From Streptomyces monomycini (lineage in GTDB: Bacteria > Actinomycetota > Actinomycetes > Streptomycetales > Streptomycetaceae), in NCBI RefSeq assembly GCF_022271435.1, contig NZ_JAFIQY010000010.1:146512-210511 (forward strand): 64,000 nt of DNA. Reading direction: 5' to 3'. This document shows positions 32,270 to 40,641 of this stretch, in pieces. A model generated the notes under the pieces. That model was not told the origin of the DNA, did no database searches, and saw only the letters and a program-made list of their open reading frames with translations. The stretch's first letter is position 1. Each line of letters starts with the position of its first letter. The position numbers were made by a program, and so were the translations under genes.

Positions 32270-32920
32270 TCAAGAACCGGCATCGCGCCAATACTGACGT
32301 CCGACATCGATGAGACGCAGCTGCCGCCGCGCCGTGCAGGCCACCGCGCGCCACCGCTCCGTGTCCTGGTCACCCCCGTCCCGTACGTCCAGGAACGCGG
32401 AGGCCGTCATCACCAGCCGGTCCACGTACAGCTCCGCCAGCATCCGTACGTCCTCGTCGCTCCAGCCACCGGAGACCGGCTGCGACTTGAGCGCCGCGGC
32501 GACCTCTGCCGCGAACCGGTCCAGTTCACCCGCTATGGCCTGCCGTACGGCCCGTACGCCGCCGTGCCGTTCGCGGGCGATGAAGCGGACGTGCGCGGGC
32601 TGTTCGCGTACGTACCGTTCGACGACCGCCACCGTGTGGTCGATCCGCTCCTCCGCGCCGGCCTGTTCGGCGAGGACCGCGCGGACGGTCGTGTGCAGGC
32701 TGCTCAACGACTCCTGGACCAGGGCGACTCCGAGTTCGCCCAGGTCACGGAAGTGCCGGTAGAAGGCGGTGGGGGCGACGCCGACCACCCGCGTCACCTC
32801 GCGCAACCCCAGGCTGCTCAGGCTCTGTTCCTCCAGCAGGCCGAGCGCCGCGTCGAGCAGGGCCTGTCGGGTGCGCTGCTTCCGGGCCTGTCGGACACCA
32901 CCGGGCTCGCTGTGACTCAT
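32270..32920 (-). CDS. TetR-family regulator (FabR/FasR-like)
   Basis: Regulator of 216 aa. QRTRQALLDAALGLLEEQSLSSLGLREVTRVVGVAPTAFYRHFRDLGELG is the DNA-binding domain; the VAPTAFYRHF variant and C-terminal VRFIARERHGG are typical of FabR-like regulators of lipid genes. It is divergent from a two-gene membrane-protein operon. Two copies of an AACAAC-containing site lie between them. Confidence 0.88.
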   Translation of the reverse strand: MSHSEPGGVRQARKQRTRQALLDAALGLLEEQSLSSLGLREVTRVVGVAPTAFYRHFRDLGELGVALVQESLSSLHTTVRAVLAEQAGAEERIDHTVAVVERYVREQPAHVRFIARERHGGVRAVRQAIAGELDRFAAEVAAALKSQPVSGGWSDEDVRMLAELYVDRLVMTASAFLDVRDGGDQDTERWRAVACTARRQLRLIDVGRQYWRDAGS

Positions 32921-32927
32921 GTCATCC

Positions 32928-32990
32928 AGTAAACAACCGTTCTCCGAGTTTCTCCACCCCTACAGTGGGAACCTGAGTGAACAACTGTCC
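32928..32990. promoter_or_regulatory. Direct repeat AGTRAACAACYGTYC, two copies 48 bp apart
   Basis: Copies at 32928-32942 and 32976-32990 lie between the TetR gene and the divergent membrane-protein genes. The second contains the imperfect dyad GAACA-AC-TGTCC. They are plausible TetR operators. Confidence 0.5.
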
Positions 32991-33011
32991 TCCAGAATGG
33001 AAAGGCAGATC

Positions 33012-33185
33012 ATGCTCTTCCTTGTCGCAGCCCTCCTCCTGCTGGGGGTTCTGGTGGGTACCGCGGCACACCTCCCGGTCCCCGTCACGATCATCGCGGC
33101 AGTGGCCATCAGTTGCTGGCTGCTCGTCTTCTTCATCCGCGAGCGCCGCCACCACACCGACAAGAGCGAGGGAGTGTCCCGATGA
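33012..33185 (+). CDS. Small two-helix membrane protein
   Basis: Protein of 57 aa with two hydrophobic helices (LFLVAALLLLGVLVG and VTIIAAVAISCWLLVFF) and a basic, hydrophilic C-terminus (RERRHHTDKSEG). ATG 33012 has GGAAAGG just upstream; ATG 32997 would add five residues. Its stop overlaps the start of the DUF4190 gene (ATGA), so the two are translated together. Function unknown. Confidence 0.7.
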   Translation: MLFLVAALLLLGVLVGTAAHLPVPVTIIAAVAISCWLLVFFIRERRHHTDKSEGVSR

Positions 33186-33556
33186 CCACCCTCACCACCG
33201 ACCACGACACCGGCCCCGACACCAGCCACGACACCGACACGGACACCCGCCGCACCTCCGCACCCGCCACCACGCCGGACGCCAAGTCCCCGGCCGGGCC
33301 GGAGAAGCGCCGCTCGCCGCGCGGGCAGGCCGACGGCATGGCCGTGGCCGCGTTCGTCCTCGGTCTCGTCGGCACCCTGGTCGCCAACGTCGTCCTCGGC
33401 CCCTGCGCCCTCGTACTCGGAGCGCTGGCCCTGGCCCGTAACACCACGCGGCGTTTCCGTGCCGTACTGGGGATGGCCCTCGGCGCCGTCGATCTGATCA
33501 TCCTGGCGACGCTGGCCACCGCCGACGGCACCCTGAGCTGGACGATCGGCGGCTGA
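33182..33556 (+). CDS. DUF4190-like membrane protein
   Basis: Protein of 124 aa. A Thr/Asp-rich head (DHDTGPDTSHDTDTDT) is followed by ADGMAVAAFVLGLVGTLVANVVLGPCALVLGALALAR and a second helix pair, the pattern of DUF4190 proteins with two to three transmembrane segments. It is coupled to the preceding small membrane protein. The function of the family is not known. Confidence 0.78.
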   Translation: MTTLTTDHDTGPDTSHDTDTDTRRTSAPATTPDAKSPAGPEKRRSPRGQADGMAVAAFVLGLVGTLVANVVLGPCALVLGALALARNTTRRFRAVLGMALGAVDLIILATLATADGTLSWTIGG

Positions 33557-33589
33557 CACCGCCCATGTCCGCCTTGGCCCGCCGTACGC

Positions 33590-33624
33590 GACCGCCCTTC
33601 ACCCCACGAGGGTGAAGGGCGGTC
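33590..33624. terminator. 15-bp stem-loop overlapping the end of the IS701-like gene
   Basis: GACCGCCCTTCACCC and its exact complement flank a 5-nt loop. It lies between convergent genes and includes the last eight codons and stop of the minus-strand IS701-like gene. Confidence 0.8.
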
Positions 33625-34900
33625 CGCCCGCGCGCTGCTGAGAGGCGTGGTACGGCTGCGCAGGAGCGTAGGCGTACGGGCGCGGGACCGAGCGCAGCCG
33701 CTGGTGCGGGCCGCGTTCCGCCCGTACGGCGTCGAGCGCGGTGAGCGACTGGACGGCGTACGCGACCGAGGCCAGCGTCATGTGGCGGTGCCAGCCCTCG
33801 TACGACCTGCCCTCGAAGTCCCGCAGTCCCGTCCGGCCGCCGATGCGGACGCTGTCGCGCGCCACATACGCGGCGGTCCTCGTGTACTGGTGCAGGTCGG
33901 CCGGGGACCTGCGGGTCGGCGTCGTCAGCCAGAAGTCCGCGCGGGCACCCGGCCCGCCGCGGTCCTCGCGGCCTTCGGGGTCCTCGTACCGCTGCGCGTA
34001 GAGCATCAGCTCACCCGTCTCGCCACGCGCACCGCTCTCACCGCTCAGTCCGCCCACGCCCGGCCGTACGGGCACGACCCGGGCCAGCACGGCCCGTACA
34101 CCGGGGGCCACGTCGTGGACCTGGAGGCCCAGGCGTTCCGGGGCGGCCAGCACGCGCTGCGCAGGAAGCGCGCTGCGGCGCGTCGGACGCCCGCCGCGGT
34201 CCACCAGTTGGAGCGGGAGGGAACCAGGCGTGCGGGCCATGACGGGCAGACCGAGCGGGGCCAGGGCGCTCATCACTTCCCCCGCGTGGCGCATCTGGCT
34301 GTCCCAGATGACCGGGGCGGCGGCTCCGGGTGCCGCTTTCGCAGCCCGCTGTACGAGTTCGAGTATCTGGGCCACGCCGTCGTCGTCGGGGACGGGGAGG
34401 CCGGCGGACGGAGGCGGGAGGTGCAGGCTCCAGTCGACGGGGACGTTGAGGGCCTGGCCCGCGTACCAGAGTCCGTAGGCGAGCTGGCCGTTGACCAGCT
34501 GGCCGGTGGCAGGGACGAAGCGGCGGTGGACACCGACCGAGTTCGTGCCGGACTTGGGAATGAGCATCGGCCGCACCACCCACGAGCGCGGGCGGGTGAG
34601 GGCGATCAGGTAGTCGGCGAGGGCTTCGCGGACGGTGCGCCAGCTCCACGGGGCGTTGCAGATGAAGTGGTGGAGGCGCTGGGCCGCGCCGGTGTCGTCC
34701 AGTGTCCGGGCGATGTTGCGGATGGACTTACGGCCGGGAGCGGTGAGCAGCCCGCGGAGGTACTGCTCGCCCTTGAGGTGGTGATCCGCCCTGGTGAAGG
34801 AGGCGAAGAGGTGTCTGCACAGGTCCTCGACCCACGCCTCCTGAGTGCTGGTCGGCCGCCCGGGGAGGGGCGGCGGAACGGCGGTGGGAGATGCGGGCAC
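33599..34900 (-). CDS. IS701-like transposase-derived protein, probably domesticated (copy 1)
   Basis: Protein of about 433 aa related to IS701-family DDE transposases: LKGEQYLRGLLTAPGRKSIRNIARTL near the N-terminus, then LIPKSGTNSVGVHRRF, VIWDSQM, and LRDFEGRSYEGWHRHMTLASVAYA at the end. In active IS701 enzymes an Asp precedes the FPKKG-SVGV block; here the sequence is VVRPMLIPKSG, so the first catalytic Asp seems lost. No terminal inverted repeats or target duplications are visible. A Gly/Glu-rich insertion (GLSGESGARGETGE) lies before the third block. Together with copy 2 it looks like a host gene. Start uncertain: GTG 34900, TTG 34906 or TTG 34957. Confidence 0.75.
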   Translation of the reverse strand: MPASPTAVPPPLPGRPTSTQEAWVEDLCRHLFASFTRADHHLKGEQYLRGLLTAPGRKSIRNIARTLDDTGAAQRLHHFICNAPWSWRTVREALADYLIALTRPRSWVVRPMLIPKSGTNSVGVHRRFVPATGQLVNGQLAYGLWYAGQALNVPVDWSLHLPPPSAGLPVPDDDGVAQILELVQRAAKAAPGAAAPVIWDSQMRHAGEVMSALAPLGLPVMARTPGSLPLQLVDRGGRPTRRSALPAQRVLAAPERLGLQVHDVAPGVRAVLARVVPVRPGVGGLSGESGARGETGELMLYAQRYEDPEGREDRGGPGARADFWLTTPTRRSPADLHQYTRTAAYVARDSVRIGGRTGLRDFEGRSYEGWHRHMTLASVAYAVQSLTALDAVRAERGPHQRLRSVPRPYAYAPAQPYHASQQRAGGPPFTLVG

Positions 34901-34955
34901 GGACAAGGGACTGGCCCCCGGGGAGACGGGACGGGAGTGCGGGTGACAGCAGGAC

Positions 34956-34978
34956 AATAAAGAATGTTCGCTATGTTT
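34956..34978. promoter_or_regulatory. AT-rich ARE-like site before IS701-like copy 1
   Basis: AATAAAGAATGTTCGCTATG plus TTT, 56-78 bp upstream of GTG 34900. It shares AATAAAGAAYG and a TCG core with the reverse complement of the site at 37532-37554. Its own dyad symmetry is weak. Confidence 0.45.
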
Positions 34979-35065
34979 CTCGCCCTGCGGGGCGGATCGC
35001 GAACGACTTCACGAAGTTGCCGAGGGGCGGCGGCGAGGGCGAGCCCGCGCCCGGGACCTCGGGCC

Positions 35066-36031
35066 TCAGCCCCGCAGGCCGCCGGCGAACGGCAGCGTCC
35101 GCCAGTGCTCGACGGCGGGCTGCAGCGCCTCCACGAGCATGGGCAGCTGCGGTACGAGCGCGAGGCAGGCCACCGCCCGGATCATGCCGACGGCGTTGAC
35201 GCAGCGCAGCGCGCGCTCGTCGAGTTCCCGCAGGCCCAGACGGCGCGCGGCTTCGTCGTACGCGGCCTCGCACTCGGGGCCGAGGGCCGCCAGGTCCCAC
35301 TCGACCGGTCCGAGCGTGGTCAGTTCGAAGTCGGCGTACAGGTCGCCGCCCTTGGCCGCGACGATGTTGACGGCTGGCGCGTCCCCGTGGATCGGCTGGA
35401 GGGCGACGCCGGGGAACTCCGCCTCGAACGCGGCACGCGAACCGACCAGGGGCTCCAGCACCGCCCACTCCCGCCGCGCGCGGTCGAGGTCGGCCGGATC
35501 GATGAGGTCGGTGTGCCCTTCGAGGGCGGCCAGCGCCTCCGTGGCGAACCTCGGTTCGGCGGCCGACAGGAACGGCAGCTCGCCCGGGTACGCGCGCAAT
35601 GCGGCGTGCAGGTCGGCCGTCAGGCGGGAGTTGCGTACGTAATCGGGCTCCCGGCCCTCGCCGCCGTCCTGCTCGACGAACTGCCAGAACGTCATCGAGA
35701 ACCCGTCGCGCACCACGGGCTCCCGCGGCACGAGCGGGCTCGGCGGGATCACCGGGACACCCCGCATCGCCAGCCAGGCCACCACGTCCAGCTCCAGCCG
35801 CTGACGCGCCGCCTGGGTGCCGGTGCCGGCGTACGGCGGCAGGACGGTCGGGACCCGGACCACCACGGGCGAGGGGGCGAGGTGCACGACGACGGAGAAC
35901 ACGTCGTGCAGCACCGTCGCGTCGGTCACCGTCAGGCCCAGTTCACGTCCGGCGGCGACCGCTGCGTCCAGCGCACGCGACGTGCGGGCGGCTAGCTGGT
36001 CGGGCGTCATGAACTCCGGCAGTCCAGGCAT
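35066..36031 (-). CDS. Aminoglycoside phosphotransferase/choline kinase-like protein
   Basis: Protein of 321 aa with APH-fold motifs: VFSVVVHLAPSPVVVRVPTV (nucleotide-binding strands), RLELDVVAWLAMRGVPVIPP, then PIHGDAPAVNIVAAKGGDLYADFE with catalytic HGD-x4-N and the metal-binding D-F-E in place of D-F-G/D. Family members phosphorylate antibiotics, sugars or homoserine. The substrate cannot be told. ATG 36010 is an alternative start. Confidence 0.82.
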   Translation of the reverse strand: MPGLPEFMTPDQLAARTSRALDAAVAAGRELGLTVTDATVLHDVFSVVVHLAPSPVVVRVPTVLPPYAGTGTQAARQRLELDVVAWLAMRGVPVIPPSPLVPREPVVRDGFSMTFWQFVEQDGGEGREPDYVRNSRLTADLHAALRAYPGELPFLSAAEPRFATEALAALEGHTDLIDPADLDRARREWAVLEPLVGSRAAFEAEFPGVALQPIHGDAPAVNIVAAKGGDLYADFELTTLGPVEWDLAALGPECEAAYDEAARRLGLRELDERALRCVNAVGMIRAVACLALVPQLPMLVEALQPAVEHWRTLPFAGGLRG

Positions 36032-36175
36032 GGCAGCGATGGTGCCACGGCCTGTGGCGGGGGCGCGACGGAATTGCCGATCACTTGCCGGGGGTGCCAC
36101 GAGCGGGTGCCGTACGGCTTCGGGCGGCGGACGGCGGGCATCGGTGTCGGGCGGCGGTGTCAGGCGGCGGGCGGC

Positions 36176-36226
36176 GGGCGGCGGTGTCACCGGGACTCGG
36201 GCATCGGGCGGCGGTGTCACCGGGAC
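36176..36226. repeat. 21-bp direct repeat, 30-bp period
   Basis: GGGCGGCGGTGTCACCGGGAC is found at 36176 and, identical, at 36206, within a longer GGC/CGG-rich stretch from about 36137. It borders the 3' end of the receptor gene at 36217. Confidence 0.7.
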
Positions 36227-36999
36227 GCGGCGCGCACCCGGCCTTCGCCCGCCCGGCACTCCCCCACCCGGTGCTCGGGCACCCGGTGTTCCGGCATCCT
36301 GAGGTCGCCCACCCGGTGGTCGCCGGCGTGGCCCCCGCCCGCCGGGTCCTCGCCGGCCGGCCGGTTCTCCGGGTACTCGTCGCCGCCTACCAGGAGCGGT
36401 GGCCGCGCGCCGAGCACCAGGCCCCAGACGTGGTCCACGTGCGCCGTCGGGGACAGCCCGGCCGCGACACCGCGCGGTACGCCGGTGCGGGCCGCGAACT
36501 CCGCGCCGGTCACCACGGAGACCGCCGTGGCGGTGACCGCCTCCGCGGTCGTCCAGCCGGTGAAGTCCGGGTGGGCGCGTTCGACGAGTTCGCTGAGCGA
36601 GGGCAGCCACATCGCGTACCAGGTGTCGCCGTCCTCCGGGAAGTCCCAGGCGAGGCGGGCGGCGGCCCGTACGGTCGGTTCCTCTTCGAGCAGCCGCGCG
36701 AGGGTACGGGTGAAGGTGACGACCCGTCGTAACTCGCCGCGTGCGGTGGCCTTGGGGATTCTGCTCGCGGTCATGAGGGAGGACAGTGCGCCGCAGGTCA
36801 GCGCGCAGCCGGTCTCCCTGACCGCTTCGGCGAGCGCCGCCTTGGACGGGAAGTGGAACGTCAGGCCGCCGATGGTGACGTCCGCCGCCGTGCTGATACG
36901 GGCCATCGAGGCGCCCGCGTACCCCTTCTCGGCCATCTCGTCGGCGGCGGCCCGCAGCAGGGTGCGGCGCGTCCGCTCAGCTCGGTCCTGTCGCGCCAT
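36217..36999 (-). CDS. ArpA/ScbR-type gamma-butyrolactone receptor homologue
   Basis: TetR-superfamily protein of 260 aa. The DNA-binding domain (RAERTRRTLLRAAADEMAEKGYAGASMARISTAADVTIGGLTFHFPSKAALAEAV) has the G-x-L-x-F-H-F-x-S-K motif of butyrolactone receptors. The middle part (WYAMWLPSLSELVERAHPDFTGWTTAEAVTATAVSVVTGAEF) matches the receptor ligand domain. The C-terminal 45 residues are a repeat (PEHRVPEHRVGECRAGEGRV) absent from known receptors. Since a second receptor gene lies next to afsA-like, this may be the pseudo-receptor of the locus. Confidence 0.85.
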   Translation of the reverse strand: MARQDRAERTRRTLLRAAADEMAEKGYAGASMARISTAADVTIGGLTFHFPSKAALAEAVRETGCALTCGALSSLMTASRIPKATARGELRRVVTFTRTLARLLEEEPTVRAAARLAWDFPEDGDTWYAMWLPSLSELVERAHPDFTGWTTAEAVTATAVSVVTGAEFAARTGVPRGVAAGLSPTAHVDHVWGLVLGARPPLLVGGDEYPENRPAGEDPAGGGHAGDHRVGDLRMPEHRVPEHRVGECRAGEGRVRAASR

Positions 37000-37208
37000 T
37001 GTCCCGCCTCGGTGATCGCCCTCGGTTGCCAGCGCCGTACCGGTGACACCCAACCGTCCATGCTAGGCGCGGGTTTGGCGGGCCGCACGGTCGCGGCGCT
37101 AGTTGGCGGAGACTTGATCAGTATGGGAACCGGGGGCGGCCCCAGGGCAGTCGTTCAGTGCCTCGGGGTGGTTTCGGGGGGGCGGGGGCGGTTCCGATGG
37201 GCTGTGGG

Positions 37209-37295
37209 GTGTCCGTGGGTGACCGCGAGGCGTCCACGGGTGTCTATGGGTGTCCGTGAGCGTCCGTGGGCGTCCGTGGGCGTCCGTGGGGTGCT
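37209..37295. repeat. Minisatellite of GCGTCCGTGG-type units
   Basis: Units such as GTGTCCGTGG, GCGTCCACGG and three perfect GCGTCCGTGG copies in a row (37260-37289) follow one another without spacers. Confidence 0.8.
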
Positions 37296-37531
37296 GCCGA
37301 AGCGGAAGCCGGGGGCCGGTGCCGGGCGCCGGCGCCACCGGTCGGCCCGAGGCGCGTCCGTACCGGATCGCGGGACCGTCACGGGCCGCTCCCGACCGGT
37401 CCCCGCGCCCGTTCCCGCGCCCTGCCCGCACGGATCGTTTCCTCGCCGCTCGCCCGTAGTTCGGCTTCCGTTCGGCCGCGTCCGGAGGGCTCCTGGTACG
37501 ACGAAAAAAGCCCGGGACCTCGTGGGCTCGC

Positions 37532-37554
37532 AAAAAAAACGATCGTTCTTTATT
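37532..37554. promoter_or_regulatory. ARE-like palindrome before IS701-like copy 2
   Basis: AAAAAAAACGATCGTTCTTT plus ATT. The core AACGATCGTT (37538-37547) is a perfect palindrome and 8 of 9 positions per arm are symmetric. It lies about 55 bp before the ATG, a typical position for a gamma-butyrolactone receptor operator. Confidence 0.6.
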
Positions 37555-37607
37555 CTTTGCTGGTCGGCGCCCGATTCACGGGATGACCACGGGAGGGAAC
37601 GAACACC

Positions 37608-39287
37608 ATGACGACAGAAACTGCGCATCCGGCTACCCGCACCCCCGCACACACCCTGGCCACTTCCCTCTCTTCCAGTCGCCCGCTCGCAGTACGTAGT
37701 CTGTCCGACAAATCGGGTGTGCGCGATGTCTCTCCCGTCACCACCGACACGCTCCCCGCCGCTTCCGGGAGGACCGCCCGCAACGGCCGCTCCGCCGCCC
37801 ACAACGGAGGCACCGGCCGGACCCCGGCACCCGGTTCGACCGGGCCCGCCGGGCGAACCGGAACCGCCCGCAGGCCGGGCCGCACCGAAACCCCCGCCGC
37901 ACCCGAGCGCCGTGCCGCCGCGTCCGGCGAGTCCGATGACTCCGCCTCCACCGCACCGGCCGTACCGTCCGGCGATTCCGGCAGAGCTGCCACGTCCGCC
38001 ACATGCGTCACGTCAGAAGCATCCGGCACGCCCGGCACGTCCGGTCAGTCCGAAACGTTCGGTCAGCCGGAGACGTTCGGGACGTTCGACGCCTTCGCGG
38101 ACGACCTTTTCGGCCATCTGCCGCGTACCGACCAGCGCCGCTGGGCCCACGCGTACCTGCTGGCCCTGCTGACCACCGAAGGCAAGAAGTCCGTACGCCG
38201 GCTGGCCGCCGCCGTCTCCGACTCCCCCACCGCTTCCCAGTCGCTGCACCAGTTCCTCAACGCCAGCCCCTGGGACTGGAACCCGGTACGCCGCGAACTC
38301 GTACGCCGGGCGGAGGAGCCCGCGGCGCCCCGGGCGTGGATCCTCGCTCCGGCGGTGCTGCCCAAGCGCGGCGGGCACTCCGTCGGCGTCCACCGCCGCT
38401 TCGACTCCGCCGCCGGGCGGACCGTCAGCTGTCAGCTGGCCATGGGGATGTTCCTGCCGGTGGGAGAGGCGGCCACGGCTGCCGCCGTGTCGGCGTCGGC
38501 CGCTTCGGGGGCTGCGGGCGCGGCTTCGGGAGCGGCTTCGAGCGCGACGTCGAACGGGTCGGCCGGTGGCGCGGCGGCCGGGTCAGCCGCTGCCGGTGAC
38601 TGCGGCGGCAGCGCGGCCGTGTCCGTCGACTGGCGGCTGTTCCTGCCTCCCCAGTGGGCCGACGACCCCGAGCTGCTGCGCCGCAACCGCATACCCGCCG
38701 CGGAGACCAACCACTCCCGCCCGATGTGGGTGCACGCGCTCGACCTCGTGGAGGCGCAGGCCGCCCGTTCGACCTGCGCTCCGGCGCCGGTCGTGGCGGA
38801 CCTGAGCGAGTACTCCGACTCCGTACGGCTCATCGAGGCGCTGGCCCGGCAGGGACGCGACTTCGTCATCGCCGTACCGGCCGCCACCGCGCTGGCCACT
38901 CCGCCCACGCCCGGCATGCCCGGCGACCCGGGCGCACGCCCGCGCCTGCTGCAGTCCGCGCCCACGCCGGTACGCCTGCCCGGCTCGCACCACACCTACC
39001 GCGCCTTCACGGAGCCCGGACCGGCCGGCGCCCGGCCGTCCCGGATCTGGCTCACCAACATGGCGCACCGCCGCATGGGCCAGCTCCTCGGCCTCGCCCG
39101 GCTGCACCAGCTGCCCACGGCCACGCTGCGCACCCTCGCGACGGACTTCGGACTGTACGACTTCGAGGGCCGCTCCTTCCCGGGCTGGCACCACCACATG
39201 ACGCTGACCTCGGCGGCACACGCCTACCGGGCACTGACGGCGGTGCCGGACGAGCAGACGTTGACGACGGTGCGGTTCGAGTCCTGA
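37608..39287 (+). CDS. IS701-like transposase-derived protein, probably domesticated (copy 2)
   Basis: Protein of 559 aa. The first 155 residues are Thr/Ala/Pro-rich and repetitive. The remainder parallels copy 1: YLLALLTTEGKKSVRRLAAAV, VLPKRGGHSVGVHRRFDSA, VVADLSEYSDSV, and LYDFEGRSFPGWHHHMTLTSAAHAYRAL. As in copy 1, the Asp that should precede the LPK block is missing (WILAPAVLPKRG), while the middle Asp and last Glu region remain. An Ala/Ser/Gly repeat is inserted at about 285-335. No inverted repeats flank it. An ARE-like palindrome stands upstream, which suggests quorum-like control. Confidence 0.75.
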   Translation: MTTETAHPATRTPAHTLATSLSSSRPLAVRSLSDKSGVRDVSPVTTDTLPAASGRTARNGRSAAHNGGTGRTPAPGSTGPAGRTGTARRPGRTETPAAPERRAAASGESDDSASTAPAVPSGDSGRAATSATCVTSEASGTPGTSGQSETFGQPETFGTFDAFADDLFGHLPRTDQRRWAHAYLLALLTTEGKKSVRRLAAAVSDSPTASQSLHQFLNASPWDWNPVRRELVRRAEEPAAPRAWILAPAVLPKRGGHSVGVHRRFDSAAGRTVSCQLAMGMFLPVGEAATAAAVSASAASGAAGAASGAASSATSNGSAGGAAAGSAAAGDCGGSAAVSVDWRLFLPPQWADDPELLRRNRIPAAETNHSRPMWVHALDLVEAQAARSTCAPAPVVADLSEYSDSVRLIEALARQGRDFVIAVPAATALATPPTPGMPGDPGARPRLLQSAPTPVRLPGSHHTYRAFTEPGPAGARPSRIWLTNMAHRRMGQLLGLARLHQLPTATLRTLATDFGLYDFEGRSFPGWHHHMTLTSAAHAYRALTAVPDEQTLTTVRFES

Positions 39288-39329
39288 GGGTGGGCTCCGG
39301 GGGCAGGTGAGGCGCGGGTCTGGGCCGGT

Positions 39330-40619
39330 TCAGGCGCGGGCCTGGAGGTGGGAGCGGTACCAGTCGGCGGCTTCCGCGAGTCGTACGAGAGGGCCGGGGC
39401 CCGGGTCGCAGCCGGCCACCTTCCACACCTCGTCGCTGCGGTACCAGTGGTCCCTGGCCAGGAGGGCGAACTGCCGCTCGCTCACCCGGCCGGGGACGGC
39501 ATCGAGGCGCTCCAGGCACGCGTCCCAGGAGAGGTCGGGGGCGAGGACGGGTCCGGAGGCGAGGACGGGTCCGGAGGCGAGGACGGAGCCGGGGCCGTCC
39601 CGAGGTGAGGTGGCGCCCTGAGGTGAGATGGCGCCCGGCCGCGGCAGGACGCCGTGGCCGATCAGGGTGTCCATGAGGTCCCCGTTGCGTGCGGGGACGG
39701 GGTGACTGGCGTGGTACACGCCACCGGGGACGGCCGTCGGCGCCAGGGCCAGCCGCGCGAACAGGCGGGCCAGATCCTCGACCGCCACGACGGAGAGCAG
39801 ACCGCGCCCGCCGTCCCAGCGCGCCGGTACCCGGTGCAGCAGTTCGGCCAGCGCCGGCACCACCCACCGGTCGCCCGCGCCGAGCACCAGGCCCGGCCGC
39901 AGCACCGTGCCGCCCGCTTCCAGCACCGGACGTTCGGCGGCCAGACGGGTGCGGCTCGCCGGGGAGAGCGGCGCGGGTTCGACCTCGCCCACGCCCGGGC
40001 CGGCGTGCGGCCCGGCCCCGTACACAGCGGCGGTGGAGAGCTGGACGATCCGGCCGACACCCGCCCGTACCGCTTCGCCTACAAGGGCGGCGGTGCCCCG
40101 CACGTTGACCAGCTCGCAGCGCTCCTCGTCCCGGCCGATGTCCGAGGCGAGGTGCAGCAGGGCGTCGGCGCCTTCGCAGACACCGCGCAGGGAGGCGGGA
40201 TCGGCGAGGTCGGCGGTGACCCATTCGACGGGGACGATCGTGTCCGGCCGCGGGGGCGGGGGCGAGGGCCGGAGGGAACCCGGGAACGTGAGGGGCTCCG
40301 GGGGTGGGTGGGACTCCGGAGACGGGAGGGGGCCCGAGGACGGGAGGGAGCCAGGAGACGAGAGGAAACCCGGGGACGGAAGGAAACCCGGGGCCCCGGC
40401 GGGTTCCGGCGGCTTGCGAGCTACGGCGCGAAGCTGGACCGAGAGCGGAAAAACCGAATCTGAATTCGGATAAGACAGCAGCTTCCGTACCACCGCGGAG
40501 CCGATGAACCCGGTCGCCCCGGTCACCACCACCCGCCGGGGAGCCGTCGCCGCCGCACCGTCCGCCACGTCGCCCACCATGCCCTCAGCCGCGCCTCTCG
40601 CCACACCTTTTCCCGTCAC
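39330..40619 (-). CDS. NAD-dependent epimerase/dehydratase-like (extended SDR) protein without YxxxK
   Basis: Protein of 429 aa. The Rossmann motif VVVTGATGFIGSAVVRKLL is intact, followed by DLADPASLRGVCEGADALLHLA and IVQLSTAAVYG. Where extended SDRs have Y-x-x-x-K-x-x-x-E the sequence is A-S-R-T-R-L-A-A-E, so both catalytic residues are replaced. A Pro/Ser/Gly repeat (PSPGFLSSPGSLPSSG) interrupts the fold at about residues 75-125 and another (ASGPVLASGPVLA) lies near 360. It sits next to receptor and afsA-like genes, where butyrolactone loci often have reductases. It may bind NAD(P) without classical SDR chemistry. Confidence 0.8.
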   Translation of the reverse strand: MTGKGVARGAAEGMVGDVADGAAATAPRRVVVTGATGFIGSAVVRKLLSYPNSDSVFPLSVQLRAVARKPPEPAGAPGFLPSPGFLSSPGSLPSSGPLPSPESHPPPEPLTFPGSLRPSPPPPRPDTIVPVEWVTADLADPASLRGVCEGADALLHLASDIGRDEERCELVNVRGTAALVGEAVRAGVGRIVQLSTAAVYGAGPHAGPGVGEVEPAPLSPASRTRLAAERPVLEAGGTVLRPGLVLGAGDRWVVPALAELLHRVPARWDGGRGLLSVVAVEDLARLFARLALAPTAVPGGVYHASHPVPARNGDLMDTLIGHGVLPRPGAISPQGATSPRDGPGSVLASGPVLASGPVLAPDLSWDACLERLDAVPGRVSERQFALLARDHWYRSDEVWKVAGCDPGPGPLVRLAEAADWYRSHLQARA

Positions 40620-40641
40620 CGTACGCGTCCGCTTCCGGCCC

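Larger units (their letters stand above)
37000..37607. other. 600-bp intergenic region between receptor homologue and IS701-like copy 2
   Basis: No gene is supported. It contains a GCGTCCGTGG minisatellite (about 37209-37295, 10-12-bp units) and, near the right end, the ARE-like palindrome at 37532-37554. Probably the divergent promoter region of both flanking genes. Confidence 0.55.

Noticed and set aside
33599..34900. Active insertion sequence
   Set aside because: No terminal inverted repeats or target duplication, and a catalytic Asp seems missing.
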